45,490 bases of DNA from Trebonia sp035294225 (GTDB taxonomy: Bacteria; Actinomycetota; Actinomycetes; Streptosporangiales; Streptosporangiaceae). Below, one piece after another: positions 38,491-45,451 of this stretch. The stretch is taken from contig DATGLH010000040.1 in NCBI GenBank assembly GCA_035294225.1, forward strand, positions 1 through 45,490, read 5' to 3'. Each line of letters opens with the position of its first letter. Within the stretch, counting starts at the first letter, position 1. Made by a program: the position numbers and the translations under genes. Under the pieces are notes generated by a model. The model was not told the DNA's origin, ran no database searches, and saw nothing but the letters and a program-made list of their open reading frames with translations.

Positions 38491-38780
38491 CCCGCAGCGC
38501 CCGGGGCCCGATACGAACCCGGCGCCGAAAAAACCTTCATGGAGAAGGAAAACACCGCTATAGGTCTAAAAATCTTTCACGATCATGATGGATCGCGCCG
38601 CGGAAGCCGCCGGGCCGTGGGGGCCGCCGGGCCGCGGAAGCCGCCGCGCCGCGGGGGCCGCCTCGCTGCGGGGCCGCCTCGCCGCGGGGACCCGGCCAGC
38701 CGCACGGCGCTGACCCCGGTTACGGAAATCACCCAGGGTGAATTTGACAGGAAGGGCAGTACCGGGGAAGTTCATCTCTC
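38491..38780. other. intergenic region with the A-rich element and GC repeats
   Basis: The first part holds copy B of the A-rich element. From about 38590 to 38700 the sequence is made of GCCGCCGGGCCG and GCGGGGGCCGCC-type short repeats that could fold into long stems. At 38744-38749 there is TTGACA, but no good -10 box stands 16-19 bases beyond it. GGGGAAG at 38764-38770 is the likely ribosome binding site for GTG 38781. Confidence 0.5.
38523..38587. repeat. A-rich two-copy element, copy B (candidate minus-strand small RNA or terminator)
   Basis: Copy B has AAAAAA, a 5-bp hairpin (CCTTC 38534-38538, GAAGG 38544-38548), AAAAC, and the 31-nt block at 38557-38587 that differs from copy A at one position (38577). 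The hairpin sequence differs from copy A while pairing is kept. On the minus strand the hairpin is followed by T6. It lies 33 bp after the VOC gene and 193 bp before the lipoprotein gene, nearly the same distances as copy A. Confidence 0.6.
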
Positions 38781-39593
38781 GTGGGGTGGCAGGACACCGG
38801 AGTCCGGGTTCGCCGGCGGGCGACGGCTGGCGGCAGAACCGCGGCCGTGGCCGCGCTGCTGGCCGGCTGCGTCGTCTGCGCCGCTTGCGGCGGGAGCACC
38901 GGCGCGAGGACGCGCCCGGTGAGTGCGACCAGGGATACGACGGCCGGCGCCACGGGCACCGCCGCCCCGGCGGCCCGCGCCGGGGCGTCCGGCACCGCGA
39001 TCCCGCCCGCCGCGCGGCCGACGGGATCGCCCGGGCCGCCGTCGCCGAGCGCGCTCCCGGTCGCGCCGGGCGCCGGCCGGCTCCGGCAGACGCCCGCGTT
39101 TCCCAGCACGGCATCGGCCGCGTTCAAGAACGCCATGCACGACCTATGGCTCGCGGTGACCACCGGCCAGCCGCGCCTGGCGCTCCCCGCCTTCTTCCCG
39201 GAGGCGGCGTACGAGCAGGTGAAGGCGATCGCCTACCCCCAGTCGGACTGGCAGCACCGGCTATGGTACGACTTCACGCTCGACGTGGCCGCGGCCCATC
39301 GGCTGGTGGGCCGCGGCGCGACGTTCGTACGGGTGATCGTGCCCGCGCAGTACGCGGCCTGGGTGTACCCGGGCGGCTGCTACAACTCGGTCGGCTACTG
39401 GCATGTCCCGGGAGCGAGAGTGGTGTACCGGCAGGGGAGTCAGCTCCGTTCGTTCGGGATAGCTTCGCTCATTTCCTGGCGGGGGGACTGGTACGTGATC
39501 CACTTCGGCGCCGTCCTGCGCGGCGGCGGGTACGGCGAGGTGGATGAGCCGGCGGACGGCACGGGCATCCCGGGACCCCCGGGCGGCTGCTGA
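38781..39593 (+). CDS. putative secreted lipoprotein of unknown function
   Basis: A 270-aa protein with an N-terminal export signal: basic RVRRR, hydrophobic TAAVAALLAGC and a lipobox LAGC with Cys30 (a second Cys-rich CAAC follows at 33-36). A Thr/Ala/Pro-rich linker (about 40-105) tethers a globular domain (about 110-250) with AFKNAMHDLWLAVTTGQP, YAAWVYPGGCYNSVGYWHVP and SLISWRGDWYVIHFG. The last segment resembles proteins in which a W-R-G-D-WYVIH strand closes the fold. I do not recognise a named family. GTG 38781 is the only start that retains the signal. It should be anchored on the outside of the membrane; it may act in the envelope. It converges on the CheY-like gene 15 bp downstream, across CCGGGCGCCCGG. 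Confidence 0.78.
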   Translation: MGWQDTGVRVRRRATAGGRTAAVAALLAGCVVCAACGGSTGARTRPVSATRDTTAGATGTAAPAARAGASGTAIPPAARPTGSPGPPSPSALPVAPGAGRLRQTPAFPSTASAAFKNAMHDLWLAVTTGQPRLALPAFFPEAAYEQVKAIAYPQSDWQHRLWYDFTLDVAAAHRLVGRGATFVRVIVPAQYAAWVYPGGCYNSVGYWHVPGARVVYRQGSQLRSFGIASLISWRGDWYVIHFGAVLRGGGYGEVDEPADGTGIPGPPGGC

Positions 39594-39608
39594 TCCCGGG
39601 CGCCCGGC

Positions 39609-40073
39609 TCAGCCGATCCCGCCCGCCGCCGCGTGCGGCAGCCGTACCAGGGCCATGAAGAAGTCGTCTATCTGCCTGATCGCCGCGATGAAGTGATCGA
39701 AGTCCACCGGCTTGCTGACGTACGCGTTGGCGTGCAGCTGGTAGCTGCGCAGGATGTCCTCGTCCGCCTGCGAGGTGGTCAGCATGACCACGGGGATGAC
39801 GAGCAGGTCCGGGTCCTTCTTCAGCTCGGCGAGGACCTCAAGGCCGGATACCCGGGGCAGGTTGACGTCGAGCAGGATCAGCCCGGGGCGCGGGGCGTCG
39901 GCGTACGGTCCCTCGCGGCGCACGAATTGCAGCGCCTGCTCGCCGTCGGTTACCACGTGCAGCTGGTTGCGTATCTTGTAGTACTCGAAGGCCTCCCTGG
40001 TCATGAGGACGTCGCCTTCGTCGTCCTCCACCAGCAGCACGTCAATCGTGGCGAGGTTGTCGAATTCAGGCAT
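39609..40073 (-). CDS. CheY-like single-domain response regulator (Rcp1 type)
   Basis: A 154-aa receiver domain with no output domain. DVLLVEDDEGDVLMTREAF gives the acidic pocket, LILLDVNLPRVSG the phosphoacceptor Asp, VVMLTTSQADED the switch Thr and AYVSKPVDFDHF the conserved Lys. The sequence type, with an extended loop before the phosphoacceptor, resembles regulators partnered with phytochrome-like kinases. It overlaps the 3' end of the kinase gene by 8 bp (ATG 40073, kinase stop 40066), so it is the last gene of the three-gene signalling operon and most likely receives phosphate from that kinase. Confidence 0.94.
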   Translation of the reverse strand: MPEFDNLATIDVLLVEDDEGDVLMTREAFEYYKIRNQLHVVTDGEQALQFVRREGPYADAPRPGLILLDVNLPRVSGLEVLAELKKDPDLLVIPVVMLTTSQADEDILRSYQLHANAYVSKPVDFDHFIAAIRQIDDFFMALVRLPHAAAGGIG

Positions 40074-41640
40074 GGGCCCGGGTCTCCTGGTCTGCGGGGA
40101 GCTGTGGGTACTCAGGGAGCACCGGCAACGTGAAACGGAACGAAGCGCCCTCTTCAGCGCTGGTGTCCAGCCAGATCCGGCCCCCGAAATACTCGATGAT
40201 CTTCCGGCACATGGCCAACCCTATACCGGTGCCCGGATAGGTGGCCCGGTCGTGCAGCCGCTGGAAGATCACGAAGATCCGGTCCGCGTATTCGGGGCTG
40301 ATCCCTATGCCGTTGTCGGATACGGAAAACGACCAGGATTCCCCGTCGCGTGCCACGGATATGGTGACCCGCGGCGGCCGCTCGCCCCTGAACTTGATCG
40401 CGTTGCCTATCAGGTTCTGGAAGACCGCGGTGAGGAGCGGGAGCTGCGCCGCGACTACCGGCAGCGGGCCGGCCTCGATGACCGCGCCGGAGCCCTTGAT
40501 CTGCGACTCGAGGTTCGCCCGTGCCGCCTTGAGCGCCGTCTCGCACGAGACCGGTGCGGCTTCCCCCGGGACGCGGCCGACCCGGCTGAACGCGAGCAGG
40601 TCGTTGATGAGGACCTGCATGCGCTTGGCGCCGTCCACGGCGAAGTCGATGTACTGATCGGCCTTCTCGTCGAGCTGGCCGCGGTAGCGGCGCTGTAGGA
40701 GCTGGCAGAAGCTGGTGACCTTGCGCAGCGGTTCCTGGAGGTCGTGCGAGGCGACATAGGCGAACTGCTCCAGTTCGGCGTTCGAGCGCCGCAGGTCCTC
40801 GGCGGAGGCGTTCAGCACCTCGTTGGCCTCCTGAAGCGCGGTCACCTCCTCCAGGATGCGCACCCGCATGCTGTTCACGGCGTTCGCCAGGTCGTTCAGT
40901 TCCCGCGGGCCGCCCGAGACCACCGCACGGCTGAAGTCGCCGCCCGCCACCTGCCGGGCCTCGGCGGCAAGCCGGGCGACGGGGCGCAGCACGGTCGCGC
41001 GCAGGACGACCGCGGTCACCACCACGATGGCGGCCAGGCCGGCCGCGATGGCCAGCAACGTCGCCTCCAGCGCGGCCGACGCGGCGCCCACCGCGCGCAG
41101 CGCCTGCGCCCGCGCGCGGGAGACGTCCGCTTCGAATACGGCCAGCCTGGCGCGCAGCGCGTCGAACTCCGCCTTGCCCGTGACGATGTCGGGGCTGATC
41201 ACGGGCTTACCGCTGGCAGCGATCCGCCTGATGGTCGGTTCGGCGTAGCGGAGGCGCCAGGCATCCGCCTGCGCGAGGACGGACGCGAGATCCGCCGCGC
41301 TGGGGGCGGGCAGGCCGGCTACCAGCTTGCGCAGGCTGGCGGCGGCCGCCGCCTCCGCGGCCTGGCCCTCGGTGTAGGGGGCGAGGAAGCTCGGCCTGGC
41401 GCTGAGCGCGTACCCTCGCAGGCCGGTCTCCTGGTCCAGCAGGGCACTGTCGAGCGACTGCGCCTGGAGCGCGGCGGGGTCGATCGTGTCCTGCACCCGT
41501 TCCCGCTGGTGGTTCAGCCGCGCCAGCGCGAGTCCGCCGGCAACCGCGGCCGCCGCCGAGAACGCCACGATAAGCAGCACGGCGGCGCCGACGATCCGGC
41601 TGAGCGGCCAGCGGCCCCGGGGTTCGCGCTGCCCCGTCAT
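40066..41640 (-). CDS. CHASE3-type membrane sensor histidine kinase
   Basis: A 524-aa kinase. Membrane segment 1 (about 15-37) is followed by an extracytoplasmic CHASE3-like domain (about 40-190, containing LDQETGLRGYALSARPSFL), membrane segment 2 (about 195-218), a HAMP domain (about 220-275), a short coiled coil, a HisKA domain with His299 in YVASHDLQEPLRKV and a HATPase domain (NLIGNAIKFR, DNGIGISPEY, GTGIGLAMCRKI). SHDLQEPLR is typical of phytochrome-related kinases. ATG 41640 overlaps the upstream stop (ATGA); the longer frame reaching into that gene is not real. Signal unknown. The CheY-like product and the receiver of the RR-phosphatase are its likely partners. Confidence 0.95.
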   Translation of the reverse strand: MTGQREPRGRWPLSRIVGAAVLLIVAFSAAAAVAGGLALARLNHQRERVQDTIDPAALQAQSLDSALLDQETGLRGYALSARPSFLAPYTEGQAAEAAAAASLRKLVAGLPAPSAADLASVLAQADAWRLRYAEPTIRRIAASGKPVISPDIVTGKAEFDALRARLAVFEADVSRARAQALRAVGAASAALEATLLAIAAGLAAIVVVTAVVLRATVLRPVARLAAEARQVAGGDFSRAVVSGGPRELNDLANAVNSMRVRILEEVTALQEANEVLNASAEDLRRSNAELEQFAYVASHDLQEPLRKVTSFCQLLQRRYRGQLDEKADQYIDFAVDGAKRMQVLINDLLAFSRVGRVPGEAAPVSCETALKAARANLESQIKGSGAVIEAGPLPVVAAQLPLLTAVFQNLIGNAIKFRGERPPRVTISVARDGESWSFSVSDNGIGISPEYADRIFVIFQRLHDRATYPGTGIGLAMCRKIIEYFGGRIWLDTSAEEGASFRFTLPVLPEYPQLPADQETRAHA

Positions 41641-42842
41641 GAGTAACTGAGCGCGAGCACCGCGATGTCGTCGTTCAGATCGCCGTTGTTGAGCTTGCGG
41701 ACCTGCTCCATCAGCCGCCACAGCACCATGTCCCCGGCGAGCCGCCCGGGATCGTGGGGGAGCGGCCCCATGGCGTCGCGTACCAGGTCGATCAGGCCCT
41801 CCGTGCCGAGCCGGTAGGGCCCCTGGCTGATCCGCCCCTCGATGAGCCCGTCGGTGTACATCAGCAGCGACCAGTGGTCGCCAAGCTCCACCGGGCAGGC
41901 AGGCCACCGCCCTTCGGCGTTCAGCCCGAGCGGCGGGCACGCGGGCGCGGTGAGTTCGGTGATCCCGTCGCGCGTCACGAGCAGCGGGGCCGGATGCCCG
42001 GCCAGCCGCATGATGCCGGTCCGCCGGCCTGGTGCCACCGACATCATGCAGGCGGTGGCGAACATGGCGTCTTCTTGCTGTTCGTGCCCGAGAACCTGCT
42101 GGACAGTGGACAGCGTCTCGTCGGCCGGCCGCCCGGCCAGCACCAGGGCGCGCCACGCCACCCGCAGGCAGACGCCGAGCGCGGCCTCCGCCGGGCCGTG
42201 CCCGCACACGTCGCCGATCAGGGCGTGTACCCAGCCGTCCGGGGCCTGAAGCGTGTCGTAGAAGTCCCCGCCGAGCAGTCGCCGCTTGCCGCCGGCCCAG
42301 CACCGCGCGGACACGGTCAGCCGCGGGTCCGCGACCACCGGCTGAGGCAGCAGCCCATGCTCAAGGCGGGCGTTCTCCCGGGCGTCGATCTGCGCGGTAT
42401 GCAGCTGCCGCCGGGCCTCGTCCCAGCGGCGGCGCTCCATCGCGTAGCGGATGACCCGGTTCAGCATCTGGCCGGAAACCTCGCCCTTGACCAGGTAGTC
42501 CTGCGCGCCTGCGCGGACGGCCTCCTCGCCGAGGTGTTCGTCGGCCATTCCGGTCAGCACGACGACCGCCGCTTCCGGGTAGTGCCGGAGCAGCCAGCGC
42601 ACTCCTTGCAGGCCGTGCGAGTCCGGCAGGCCGAGGTCGAGAAGAACGCACGACGCGGCGGGAACCAGCCGCCGCGCGTCCGTGAGGGAGGTCACCCAGT
42701 CCACCGCGATTCCGGCGCCCGCCTCGTTCAGCAGTTCCTGGACCAGCACGGCGTCGCCTTCGTCGTCCTCGACCAGCAGGACCCGCAGTTGCCCGGCGCG
42801 AGCGGTGGGAGCCGCGGTGCCGAGGACAGCGTCAGTCGCCAT
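41637..42842 (-). CDS. response regulator with SpoIIE/PP2C phosphatase output (RsbU-like)
   Basis: A 401-aa two-domain regulator. The receiver (about 18-135) has LLVEDDEGDAVLVQEL, phosphoacceptor in VLLDLGLPDSHG, VVVLTGMADE and DYLVKGE. A helical linker (MERRRWDEARRQLHTAQID) leads to the PP2C domain (about 170-400): LLGGDFYDTLQ, IGDVCGHGPAEAA, YTDGLIEGR and NDDIAVLALSYS. Phosphorylation by the adjacent kinase probably controls dephosphorylation of a STAS anti-anti-sigma protein encoded elsewhere. First gene of the operon; its stop overlaps the kinase start. ATG 42842 has only weak AGGCAG upstream, and a 17-codon frame overlaps its beginning. Confidence 0.94.
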   Translation of the reverse strand: MATDAVLGTAAPTARAGQLRVLLVEDDEGDAVLVQELLNEAGAGIAVDWVTSLTDARRLVPAASCVLLDLGLPDSHGLQGVRWLLRHYPEAAVVVLTGMADEHLGEEAVRAGAQDYLVKGEVSGQMLNRVIRYAMERRRWDEARRQLHTAQIDARENARLEHGLLPQPVVADPRLTVSARCWAGGKRRLLGGDFYDTLQAPDGWVHALIGDVCGHGPAEAALGVCLRVAWRALVLAGRPADETLSTVQQVLGHEQQEDAMFATACMMSVAPGRRTGIMRLAGHPAPLLVTRDGITELTAPACPPLGLNAEGRWPACPVELGDHWSLLMYTDGLIEGRISQGPYRLGTEGLIDLVRDAMGPLPHDPGRLAGDMVLWRLMEQVRKLNNGDLNDDIAVLALSYS

Positions 42843-42885
42843 CGCTGCCTACGCGAACGGTGCTTTCGGGGTCAAAGATGTCCAT
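42832..42885 (-). CDS. possible 17-aa leader peptide overlapping the RR-phosphatase start
   Basis: ATG 42885 opens MDIFDPESTVRVGSDGD and stops at 42832, overlapping the first codons of the RR-phosphatase gene in another frame. TATCCT (42901-42896, minus strand) could be the -10 box of a transcript beginning only a few bases before this ATG. Termination here would leave ribosomes ten bases past the start of the regulator gene, permitting coupling where its own Shine-Dalgarno is poor. The acidic peptide looks natural, but such a short frame can occur by chance. Confidence 0.3.
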   Translation of the reverse strand: MDIFDPESTVRVGSDGD

Positions 42886-42931
42886 AAGCCTAACCAGGAT
42901 AGTCCCTTTACCGGCATGCGGCCGGGCAGTC

Positions 42932-43006
42932 CGGTCAAGCGGGGCCCGGCCAAGCCGGGCCTGGTCAAGCCGGGCCTGGTCAGGCCGGGCCCGGCCAAGC
43001 CGGGCA
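42932..43006. repeat. 15-bp minisatellite (five in-phase copies) between the DUF4190 and signalling genes
   Basis: Five consecutive 15-bp units of the form (C/T)GG(T/C)CAAGC(C/G)GGGCC run from 42932 to 43006, with further degenerate units to about 43030 that touch the end of the DUF4190 gene. The array lies upstream of the RR-phosphatase promoter candidate. Confidence 0.8.
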
Positions 43007-43028
43007 GCCCGGTCAAGCGCGGGGCCTG

Positions 43029-43910
43029 TCAAGCGGCGGCGCGCACCGAGCCGGTCAGCTCTCCGCTGGTGGCCCGCACCTCGCAGATGACCGTCCTGGT
43101 CCCGGCCGCCCATGCCACCTCGTCGGGGAACACGTACGACTGGGCAAGGCTGATCGCGAGCTGCGGGTTCAGGTACGAGGCCAGCCGGCTCACGCAGCCG
43201 GAGCTCGCCTCCTGCCGGACGGCGGCCGTTCCCGGCCAGGCCGAGGCCGGCAGCGAGAACCTGGCGAACACCTCCGCCTGGTGCGGAGCGGAGCACGGCA
43301 GCACGGAGACCTCCTGGCCGCCGCCCATGTCGACGCACTCCCCTTCCCGCAGCTTGAACACGGCGGACTCGTGGTACCTGACCATGACCGGCTTCTGGAA
43401 GCCGTGCGTGAGCGCGCCGACGACGCCGATGGCGCCGCCGATTATCACCCACGCGGCGGAAGCGAACAGGGCCGCCATCGCCATGCCGTGGCCGCGCCGT
43501 CCGGTGCGGCGGATGCCGGCCAGCGCCGCGATGCCGCAGGCAACCGCGACGGGCACGAGGGCGACCACGCCGGCGGCCAGCGCGGCGACGGCGAGCTTGC
43601 TGACCGGCTCGGCGGCAGCGGGCTCGGCGGCAGCGGGGCCGGCGGCAGCGGGGCCGGCGGCAGCGGGCTCGGCGGCAGCGGGGTCGGCGGCGGCTTCCGC
43701 GGGGCCGGGCCCCGCTCCGGCCGGATCCTCCGCGGCCGTCGCGCTGGCCGCGGTTTCGGACTGGCCTGCCGGGGCCTCTCCGCCTGCCGGGGCCTCTCCG
43801 CCTGCCATGGCCCCCGCGCCTGCCGGGGCTTCTGCGGCGGCCGGGGCTTCTTCGGCCTGGCCCGCGGGCACCGTCGGCCGCTCGGCGTCTGCTGTGGGCT
43901 GTGAGGACAT
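43029..43910 (-). CDS. DUF4190 / septum-formation-domain membrane protein
   Basis: A 293-aa protein. Residues 1-100 are an Ala/Pro/Glu-rich disordered tail, including six AAAEP/AAAGP pentapeptides from a 15-bp DNA repeat. Two membrane helices follow (about 105-130, VAALAAGVVALVPVAVACGIAALAGI, and about 143-165) with the DUF4190 hairpin RRTGRRGHGMAMAAL between them. The outward C-terminal part (about 170-290) resembles the actinobacterial septum-formation domain: LREGECVDM, VLPCSAPHQAEVFARF and GCVSRLASYL, with paired cysteines. Role in septation is inferred from the domain name only. ATG 43910 has AGGAG four bases upstream, and an ECF-type promoter motif (43945-43970) precedes it, suggesting envelope-stress control. 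Confidence 0.85.
   Translation of the reverse strand: MSSQPTADAERPTVPAGQAEEAPAAAEAPAGAGAMAGGEAPAGGEAPAGQSETAASATAAEDPAGAGPGPAEAAADPAAAEPAAAGPAAAGPAAAEPAAAEPVSKLAVAALAAGVVALVPVAVACGIAALAGIRRTGRRGHGMAMAALFASAAWVIIGGAIGVVGALTHGFQKPVMVRYHESAVFKLREGECVDMGGGQEVSVLPCSAPHQAEVFARFSLPASAWPGTAAVRQEASSGCVSRLASYLNPQLAISLAQSYVFPDEVAWAAGTRTVICEVRATSGELTGSVRAAA
43606..43695. repeat. six-copy 15-bp coding repeat in the DUF4190 gene
   Basis: Six units of GG(C/G)(T/C)CGGCGGCAGCG-type sequence run without interruption from 43606 to 43695 and encode Ala-Ala-Ala-Glu/Gly-Pro pentapeptides on the minus strand. The period keeps frame, so copy number can change without loss of function. Confidence 0.85.
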
Positions 43911-43944
43911 TCCGCTCCTGCTCCGCGGTACCGAACGCTGACTT

Positions 43945-43970
43945 AACGCGCCCTTGATCGTTTAAGTTCC
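43945..43970 (-). promoter_or_regulatory. ECF-sigma-type promoter upstream of the DUF4190 gene
   Basis: On the minus strand GGAAC (43970-43966) and CGTT (43948-43945) are 17 bases apart, matching the SigE/SigH-class ECF consensus. The site overlaps an imperfect inverted repeat (ACTTAA 43941-43946, TTAAGT 43962-43967). Transcription would start about 30 bases before ATG 43910. Confidence 0.45.
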
Positions 43971-44041
43971 CATTTGCCGTTACGGCATACCAGTCCGGAA
44001 TGTCCCGGCTAGCGGGAGGTTCTCCGCCGGCTCGGCGCCGG

Positions 44042-44053
44042 TAGCCTGGAGCG
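44042..44053 (+). promoter_or_regulatory. leaderless promoter of the DUF3046 gene (TAGCCT-N6-GTG)
   Basis: TAGCCT at 44042-44047 lies six bases before GTG 44054, the same arrangement as at the dipeptidase, cupin and gamma-carbonic-anhydrase-like genes. No Shine-Dalgarno is present. Confidence 0.6.
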
Positions 44054-44248
44054 GTGCGGCTGACGGTGTTCTGGGAACGGATGCGAGCGCAGTTCGGCGA
44101 CACGTATGCCGAGCACGTCGCGGAAGACTACGTGCTGTCCAGCCTCGGCGAGCGCACCGTGAACAAGGCGCTGGCCGACGGCGAGGACGCGCAGGTGGTC
44201 TGGCGCGCCGTCTGCGAGACGTTCAACGTACCGGAGCCGCTGCGCTGA
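44054..44248 (+). CDS. DUF3046 family small protein
   Basis: A 64-aa actinobacterial protein. MRLTVFWERMRAQFGDTYAEHVAEDYVL, the Leu-Gly turn SSLGERTVNKALADGEDAQVVWRAVCETFNVP and the ending EPLR match DUF3046, which in many actinomycetes is encoded close to recA-recX. Function unknown; it is cytoplasmic and helical. GTG 44054 is supported by a TAGCCT box six bases upstream. It converges on the PPOX gene with six bases between the stop codons. Confidence 0.9.
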   Translation: MRLTVFWERMRAQFGDTYAEHVAEDYVLSSLGERTVNKALADGEDAQVVWRAVCETFNVPEPLR

Positions 44249-44253
44249 CGGCC

Positions 44254-44309
44254 GTTACCCGCCGGGACCCGCCGAGCTGACCGCGGTTACCCGCCGGGAC
44301 CCGCCGAGC
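44254..44309. repeat. 24-bp direct duplication (period 32) at the 3' end of the PPOX gene
   Basis: A 24-bp sequence beginning GTTACCCGCCGGGACCC is present at 44254-44277 and 44286-44309. The 32-bp period is not a multiple of three, so the two copies are read in different frames by the PPOX gene, and the first copy on the plus strand provides its stop codon. Confidence 0.75.
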
Positions 44310-44719
44310 GGCCGCGGCGTGTTGATCTTGTCCGCGGCGATCGCCGAGATCACCCGCCCGTGCGGGCCGGCCGGCGCGCTGTGGTCCTTCCCGGTGTGCT
44401 CGCGGGACAGGAAGTCGATGTGTTCCCTGGCCGCCGCGCCGTCGGTGACCGAGACGACCCGGGCGCGCACTTCCGACCAGTCCATCGGGTCGTCCGCGGA
44501 GTGGATAAGCACGGTGACGCGCGGGTCGCGCGCGACGTTGCGCGCCTTCTGCCGCCGCGGCTCGGTGTTCACCAAGATATGCTCGCCGTCCGTATCCACC
44601 CAGGCCGGCAGCGCCTGCGGCTGCCCGTCAGGCATCAGCGTTACGACCGTGGCCAGGTTCTTCCCCCTGGCCAGGCGGACCGTGTCGTCGTCGAGCGGTA
44701 CCACGGCGATCCCTCTCAC
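44255..44719 (-). CDS. PPOX-class (pyridoxamine-5'-phosphate-oxidase-fold) F420/FMN-dependent protein
   Basis: A 149-154-aa split-barrel flavoprotein. LARGKNLATVVTLMPDGQPQALPAWVDTDG, EHILVNTEPRRQKARNVARDPRVTV and YxxWSEVRARVVSV-type segments match the actinobacterial PPOX class F420-dependent oxidoreductases; the basic RRQKARN stretch binds the cofactor phosphate. Substrate unknown. GTG 44719 extends the N-terminus, but GTG 44704, preceded by GAGAGGG six bases upstream and followed by VPLDDDTVRLARG, is at least as likely. The last 15 residues come from a 24-bp duplication that shifts frame, so the C-terminus (AVSSAGPGG) is probably recent. It converges on DUF3046. Confidence 0.88.
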   Translation of the reverse strand: MRGIAVVPLDDDTVRLARGKNLATVVTLMPDGQPQALPAWVDTDGEHILVNTEPRRQKARNVARDPRVTVLIHSADDPMDWSEVRARVVSVTDGAAAREHIDFLSREHTGKDHSAPAGPHGRVISAIAADKINTPRPLGGSRRVTAVSSAGPGG

Positions 44720-44967
44720 ATCGGCAACCTTGCGGTCTTACCGCGCTCTTTGAACTTTTATCCCGAAAAGTCAAGCCGTTCCGGGGAACTCCCGGCAGGC
44801 TCCGTGACCGCCCTGCCAGGGCGGCTGTTCCGAACAGGCATTCCCCCGTCCTGTGACGGGTAGCACCCGCTCGCGCCGGGATGTCACGCTGACATCCTGC
44901 TGACATGAAACAGCCCCCCGGCAGCGGTTAGCCGCTGCCGGGGGGCTGGCCCGGTAAGGGGACGCGC
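44720..44967. other. intergenic region downstream of the small membrane-protein gene
   Basis: The 248-bp spacer holds the terminator at 44911-44948, a GCTGACAT direct repeat near 44888 and 44899, and on the minus strand TTGACT near 44775 in an AT-rich patch before the PPOX gene, without a convincing -10 box. No gene is evident. Confidence 0.5.
44911..44948. terminator. 17-bp-stem terminator hairpin
   Basis: Bases 44911-44927 and 44932-44948 are perfect complements with a TTAG loop. On the minus strand it begins 20 bases after the stop of the small membrane-protein gene and ends in TTTC, so it most likely terminates that two-gene unit. Confidence 0.85.
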
Positions 44968-45189
44968 CTACTGGCAGACGCGCGTTCCCAGAATCAGCGT
45001 GCAATGCTGGCTGACCCAGTACTCCGCGTACGCCCACCGGGCCGCGAACAGGCAGGCAAGGCCGATACCGCAGACAAGCAGCAGCATCCGCCATGAGAAT
45101 CCCTTGTCCTGCCCGCGATGCCCGTAAGGGCTCTCCCCGTGGCCACGGGGAGCCTTGCCGTCCGGAGCCGGGCCGTGAAACGCTGCCAT
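44968..45189 (-). CDS. small single-pass membrane protein
   Basis: A 73-aa protein with a polar Gly/His-rich N-terminus (1-32) and one membrane helix (about 33-53, WRMLLLVCGIGLACLFAARW), then a short segment YAEYWVSQHCTLILGTRVCQ with two Cys that would face outside and could form a disulfide. I do not recognise the family. It follows the 84-aa gene by seven bases in the same direction, so the two are probably one transcript, ended by the hairpin at 44911-44948. Codon use supports a real gene. Confidence 0.65.
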   Translation of the reverse strand: MAAFHGPAPDGKAPRGHGESPYGHRGQDKGFSWRMLLLVCGIGLACLFAARWAYAEYWVSQHCTLILGTRVCQ

Positions 45190-45196
45190 GGCGGCG

Positions 45197-45451
45197 CTAC
45201 CGTCCTTCCCGGCCAGTCATGAGCCGCATGAGCTTGTCTCCAGCCGGACGCCCCTCGGTCACAGCATCACATATGCCCCTGCGCCCCATCTCGCCGCAGA
45301 TGCCCCCCCACGCTCTCAGCAGGCTATCGTTCTCATCCGACCAGCGCGGCACGCGCTGAAGCCGGCTGTAAATCCGGCGGGCTTCCTCGATCACCGCGTT
45401 GTCGTCCATGCCGTCATACGGGCTGTCCTCTCTGCGCGGTCGCGGCCCCAT
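45197..45451 (-). CDS. small hypothetical protein (84 aa)
   Basis: An 84-aa soluble, helical protein. A polar N-terminus is followed by MDDNAVIEEARRIYSRLQRVPRWSDENDSLLRAWGGICGEMGRRG and an acidic/basic tail ending LMRLMTGREGR. GAAGGGA lies about nine bases before ATG 45451; ATG 45409 is an in-frame alternative just before the helical part. No family is recognised. It is the first visible gene of a unit with the small membrane protein; the promoter lies in the last 39 bases of the window or beyond. Confidence 0.6.
   Translation of the reverse strand: MGPRPRREDSPYDGMDDNAVIEEARRIYSRLQRVPRWSDENDSLLRAWGGICGEMGRRGICDAVTEGRPAGDKLMRLMTGREGR

Noticed and set aside
38744..38772. TTGACA-based promoter for the lipoprotein gene
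   Set aside because: No acceptable -10 box stands 16-19 bases downstream; the hexamer alone is not enough.
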